Source: CAYLMG01 sp964464635 (GTDB lineage Bacteria > Planctomycetota > Phycisphaerae > Sedimentisphaerales > Anaerobacaceae). Taken from it: a DNA stretch of 15,975 bases. The stretch lies in NCBI GenBank assembly GCA_964464635.1, contig CAYXGT010000065.1:1-15975 (forward strand), read 5' to 3'. This document shows positions 13,143-15,975 of this stretch, in pieces; positions within the stretch are counted from its first letter, which is position 1, and every line of letters starts with the position of its first letter. The notes under the pieces are model-generated. The model worked only from the letters and a program-made list of their open reading frames with translations. It searched no databases and was not told where the DNA came from. The position numbers and the translations under genes are program-made.

Positions 13143-13649
13143 ATGATAAAGCATCACAAAAAAAGTAGATCAGGCTTGACGTTGATTGAGGTAATAGTAG
13201 CAGCAGTTGTAATCGTAGTTGCTGTTATCGGCACAATAGGTTTCAGGTATTATTGTGCGCTCGATGCACGAAAGACTGATGTTCAAGTAACTGCAACAAG
13301 GATTGGTTTGCTTCTACTTGAGGGATGGAAGGCGATGGGTGCGCGCTCAGCTACCGATCCGTACAACAACTATGATCCGTTGAACTTGCCGGTGGTTGGG
13401 TCTGAGGTTCAGATTACAAGTGACGTAGGCCCTGATATGCCGACCGGCTTTAATTCATTTGGAAGCTATCTTGTTATTGTCGATGGTGCTTATTATTATG
13501 CGGCATTATCATATCAGGATGAGCCTTCGAATGACCTAAGAATTTTGAATGTTTCAGTAGCCTGGCCTGAGAAGTATCCGAAATGGGCCTTGTCCAGCAC
13601 CGACAGGACGGTACGGTTCACAACAAAAGCGGATTTACCTGGTTTTTAA
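13143..13649 (+). CDS. PilV/GspI-like prepilin, 168 aa
   Basis: The leader MIKHHKKSRSG (Gly at -1) precedes L-T-L-I-E with Glu at +5 and a hydrophobic helix, the class III prepilin signal. The following segment TATRIGLLLLEGWKAMG recurs in recognisable form in the last gene of the window (TATRTAQLLLEDWKNNG), so the two are paralogs. The IEV-type N-terminus and the position after the pilins suit a minor pilin of the PilV/GspI class. The remaining globular domain is not recognised. AGGA lies 8 nt before the ATG. The gene is 12 nt upstream of the PilW-like gene, in one operon. Confidence 0.85.
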   Translation: MIKHHKKSRSGLTLIEVIVAAVVIVVAVIGTIGFRYYCALDARKTDVQVTATRIGLLLLEGWKAMGARSATDPYNNYDPLNLPVVGSEVQITSDVGPDMPTGFNSFGSYLVIVDGAYYYAALSYQDEPSNDLRILNVSVAWPEKYPKWALSSTDRTVRFTTKADLPGF

Positions 13650-13661
13650 AAAGGCGGTTTT

Positions 13662-14183
13662 ATGATTATGTGTTTGAAAATAAAAAAAGCAAAGGGTTTT
13701 ACATTAGTTGAGTTAATATTGACCGCACTTGTGGCAGTAATTGTAATGGCCGGTGCAGGCCTCGTATTGGTTGACAGTCAGAGAGGCTGGAACAAGATGT
13801 ATAACCGTGTGCATGGCGATGTTACGACCGAAGCTTATGTAGCGAGAAGGGCTTTTGATAAGGTTGTTAGAAAATCTTCTGTCAGCAGGTCGCTTGTTGA
13901 TGCTGATGGTCAGTTCATTGAGGTTTATTACTTTGAGGATTTCAACTCCACGAAGCCGGACAGATTTGCCAATTTTTATCGTGAGGGTTCGCTTTTGATG
14001 GTTGATTACGGCAAGTATGACTGGGATACGAAAACAACTACTACCGAAAGCACTGTTACACTTTCGCATAATGTCAAAGCTGTCAACTTTTTTGTTCAGG
14101 GGCTTTCGGTGCAAATGCTGTTGACTCTCGATGACGAAAGGGAGTCTGTGACAATGGTGAGCTCTGCCGTAAGGCACAACTAA
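13662..14183 (+). CDS. PilW/GspJ-like prepilin, 173 aa
   Basis: The leader MIMCLKIKKAKG (Gly at -1) is followed by F-T-L-V-E with Glu at +5 and a hydrophobic helix. The body is beta-rich, with the alternating pattern and helix (AYVARRAFDKVVRKS) typical of PilW/GspJ-class minor pilins, which sit near the fibre tip and prime assembly. AAGGCGG lies about 5 nt before ATG 13662; the second ATG at 13668 is also possible. It lies between the PilV-like and PilX-like genes, the usual order of a minor pilin cluster. The class assignment is from context and general features, not from a family-specific motif. Confidence 0.8.
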   Translation: MIMCLKIKKAKGFTLVELILTALVAVIVMAGAGLVLVDSQRGWNKMYNRVHGDVTTEAYVARRAFDKVVRKSSVSRSLVDADGQFIEVYYFEDFNSTKPDRFANFYREGSLLMVDYGKYDWDTKTTTTESTVTLSHNVKAVNFFVQGLSVQMLLTLDDERESVTMVSSAVRHN

Positions 14184-14250
14184 ACTCAACCGGCAATTTT
14201 GTTTTTATATACCGGCGGTTTACAGGCCGGCTATGATATGGAGGCAATTA

Positions 14251-15465
14251 ATGTGGCGGTTAACAAAGAAAATGAAAACGAATAAAAAAGGTTCTGTTCT
14301 GCCGTTTGCTGTAATGCTGGTTATTATTTTATTTATTTTAGGGCTTGGTCTAACCAGATTGGGATTAAATGCCCGGATGGCAGCCGCTCGAACAACGGCA
14401 GAGGTTTCAGCACGTGCAGCGGCAGATGGTGGTTTGGCTGAGGCGCTTCGTCTAATGAACAAAAGTCTATCTGAAAAGCCCTGGGATGGAACAGTTATAC
14501 CGCCGGCGATGGACATTGTTCTTCCGGGTTGTAACGCCAGATACAGTTATAATGTCACTGATGAGGGCGGCTATTACCAGATAGCTTCCGAGGGTGAGTC
14601 CGGAATTGCCCAAAAGATAGTTTATGGCAGGTTAATGGTAGAGTCGTTGTTGTTTGGAATCGGCGTAAAGGAAGTTATAGACGCTAAAGTCGGTGTTACT
14701 TTCTCAGTTCCGCCTGGCAGCGATTTTGTAATAAGGACCAACAGCATCGAAGACAATTCAATCATCTTTAAATCAGGTGTAGTTGTCCCCGGTGATGTAA
14801 TTTGCGGGCCTGGCGGTGACCCTGATGAGGTAATTAATATAAAATCAACTACTACTATATTAGGTGATTCTTATGCCGCCCAGAATGAAATAGAGTTTCC
14901 GCCGGTTGTTATACCGGGTGACCTTAAAAGTGCACCGCTGACGTATTACACATATTCACCAGGTTCTCCAATAGTCGGCAGCGGCGACCCGAATAATCCG
15001 ATGTCTATTAAGCTCGATTTAATTGATATTCCGAACGGAGGAATTCAACAGATTCAGGGACATTGTAAAATTTATGTAGTTGGGACTACTACTTTGAGAC
15101 AAAGTGCGGAACTGATTATAAAGGAGAGCGCTTCGGTGGAGCTGTATCTCGGCGGGAATATGGAAGCGAAAAATTCAAACGGAATAGATAATCTCAACTA
15201 CGGTGTACCGGAGGCGATGAGGATTTACGGTCTTGACACCTGTCAGAGTATTGACCTCAAGGCGAAAGGTGATGTCTTTTTTGGTTATGTTTATGCTCCT
15301 GAAGCCGACCTTAATGTTTATGCTAAAAATGAAATAGCAGGTGCTTTTATAGGGAAGAGCCTTACTCTGAAAAATTCCACTAATTTCACTTATATACCTC
15401 CGGAGGAAAGCGGCGATTTGAGCGACCCGACTTCATATTTTGTGTTACGCTGGTGGGAAAAATAA
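14251..15465 (+). CDS. PilX/GspK-like minor pilin with polymer-forming C-terminal domain, 404 aa
   Basis: The N-terminus has a basic leader ending in G14, then SVLPFAVMLVIILFILGLGL. This is a prepilin-like helix without Glu at +5, as in PilX/GspK proteins that cap pili or pseudopili. The C-terminal region (about 294-384) reads YLGGNMEA...DVFFGYVYAPEADL...EIAGAFIGKSLTL. It resembles the bactofilin-like beta-helical DUF7305 domain seen in PilX-type proteins of several phyla. I chose ATG 14251 because GGAGG lies 6 nt upstream; the in-frame ATG at 14233 has no site. The protein is far longer than a canonical PilX (about 200 residues), so it is a tip-fused adhesin or cap candidate. The DUF assignment is from memory of the motif pattern. 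Confidence 0.8.
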   Translation: MWRLTKKMKTNKKGSVLPFAVMLVIILFILGLGLTRLGLNARMAAARTTAEVSARAAADGGLAEALRLMNKSLSEKPWDGTVIPPAMDIVLPGCNARYSYNVTDEGGYYQIASEGESGIAQKIVYGRLMVESLLFGIGVKEVIDAKVGVTFSVPPGSDFVIRTNSIEDNSIIFKSGVVVPGDVICGPGGDPDEVINIKSTTTILGDSYAAQNEIEFPPVVIPGDLKSAPLTYYTYSPGSPIVGSGDPNNPMSIKLDLIDIPNGGIQQIQGHCKIYVVGTTTLRQSAELIIKESASVELYLGGNMEAKNSNGIDNLNYGVPEAMRIYGLDTCQSIDLKAKGDVFFGYVYAPEADLNVYAKNEIAGAFIGKSLTLKNSTNFTYIPPEESGDLSDPTSYFVLRWWEK

Positions 15466-15502
15466 TTACTTTTATTAGGCGAAGGCAGGCTTGAGGGAAA
15501 TT

Positions 15503-15975
15503 ATGAAAATTCCAAGACTCAAAAAATGTTATAAGGCATTTTCACTGTTGGAGGTAATGGTTGCGGCCGGTACTCTTTTTATAATTGTTTTGGGTGCCCT
15601 CAGCTATGAGTATCATACAGTTGTACATAACCGCATAGCTCAGTCTAATATTACGGCCACCCGTACTGCTCAGTTACTACTCGAAGACTGGAAAAATAAC
15701 GGGGGCTCGCCTTATTATGACCCTACAACTCTTGAGCTGGGCTTTATTACCACCTCGGAAGAAGAGGCTGATTATTATTGTTTTGTTGATACTCTGCCTA
15801 TGTTTATAAGCCTGAACGGTTCAAATATCGATTACGATGAAGATGCCGGAGTGATACTTCGAAAACTGGATGTAAAAGTCAGCTGGCGAAGAGATTATAA
15901 ATCCGATGCGCCCGGCGGGGATGACCCGTATATTGTTATGACAACTTATGTCAGAAATGACGCAGCCGGCGGTTA
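15503..15975 (+). CDS. Second PilV/GspI-like prepilin, truncated by window end
   Basis: The frame is open from ATG 15503 to the window end; the last two bases, TA, may begin a stop or a Tyr codon. GAGGG lies about 5 nt upstream. The leader MKIPRLKKCYKA ends in Ala at -1, followed by F-S-L-L-E with Glu at +5 and the hydrophobic helix VMVAAGTLFIIVLGAL. The segment TATRTAQLLLEDWKNNG matches the PilV-like protein at 13143-13649, and both continue with a Tyr/Asp/Pro-rich stretch. The two paralogs bracket the PilW-like and PilX-like genes. At least 157 residues are visible, close to the 168 of its paralog, so little is probably missing. Confidence 0.85.
   Translation, partial: MKIPRLKKCYKAFSLLEVMVAAGTLFIIVLGALSYEYHTVVHNRIAQSNITATRTAQLLLEDWKNNGGSPYYDPTTLELGFITTSEEEADYYCFVDTLPMFISLNGSNIDYDEDAGVILRKLDVKVSWRRDYKSDAPGGDDPYIVMTTYVRNDAAGG

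Overview
The window looks like part of a chromosome from a Phycisphaerae-type planctomycete of moderate GC content. This is an inference from the combination of a PEP-CTERM sorting signal, a secreted protein with a dockerin-like calcium-binding repeat, elongasome genes, and a large pilin operon. No rRNA or other taxonomic marker is present to prove it. I see no transposase, integrase, phage gene or CRISPR array.

Left part, minus strand (1-6002). In transcription order this holds rodA (elongasome glycosyltransferase), a 27-codon fragment that duplicates the 5' end of murJ, murJ itself (lipid II flippase), and a large exported TPR/HEAT-like protein. A 57-residue 2[4Fe-4S] ferredoxin and a tRNA-Glu(TTC) gene cut by the window edge follow. 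rodA, the murJ fragment and murJ are packed so tightly (3-nt gap, then an 8-nt overlap) that they are probably translationally coupled. The rodA promoter candidate lies so close to its ATG that the message may be leaderless.

Middle, plus strand (6211-8350). A promoter candidate with a long leader of about 265 nt precedes a secreted cysteine-rich protein ending in two nearly identical dockerin-type repeats. Next come a small PEP-CTERM protein, a strong intrinsic terminator and a tRNA-Gly(CCC) gene.

Right part, plus strand (8351-15975). This is a type IV pilus / type II secretion-like locus. Its genes are a PilB/GspE ATPase, a 33-codon small ORF, a PilC/GspF platform protein, two tandem paralogous pilins separated by a strong hairpin, a PilV-like prepilin, a PilW/GspJ-like prepilin, a PilX-like protein with a polymer-forming C-terminal domain, and a second PilV-like prepilin cut by the window edge. 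The secretin, the PilM/N/O-type alignment proteins and the prepilin peptidase are not in the window.

Several real genes are small or start elsewhere than the longest open frame: the ferredoxin (94-267), the murJ fragment (4628-4711), the small ORF (10539-10640) and the final prepilin (15503 onward). Starts were revised for pilB, both pilins and the PilX-like gene. The most unusual observation is the diverged tandem duplication of the first 25 codons of murJ between rodA and murJ.
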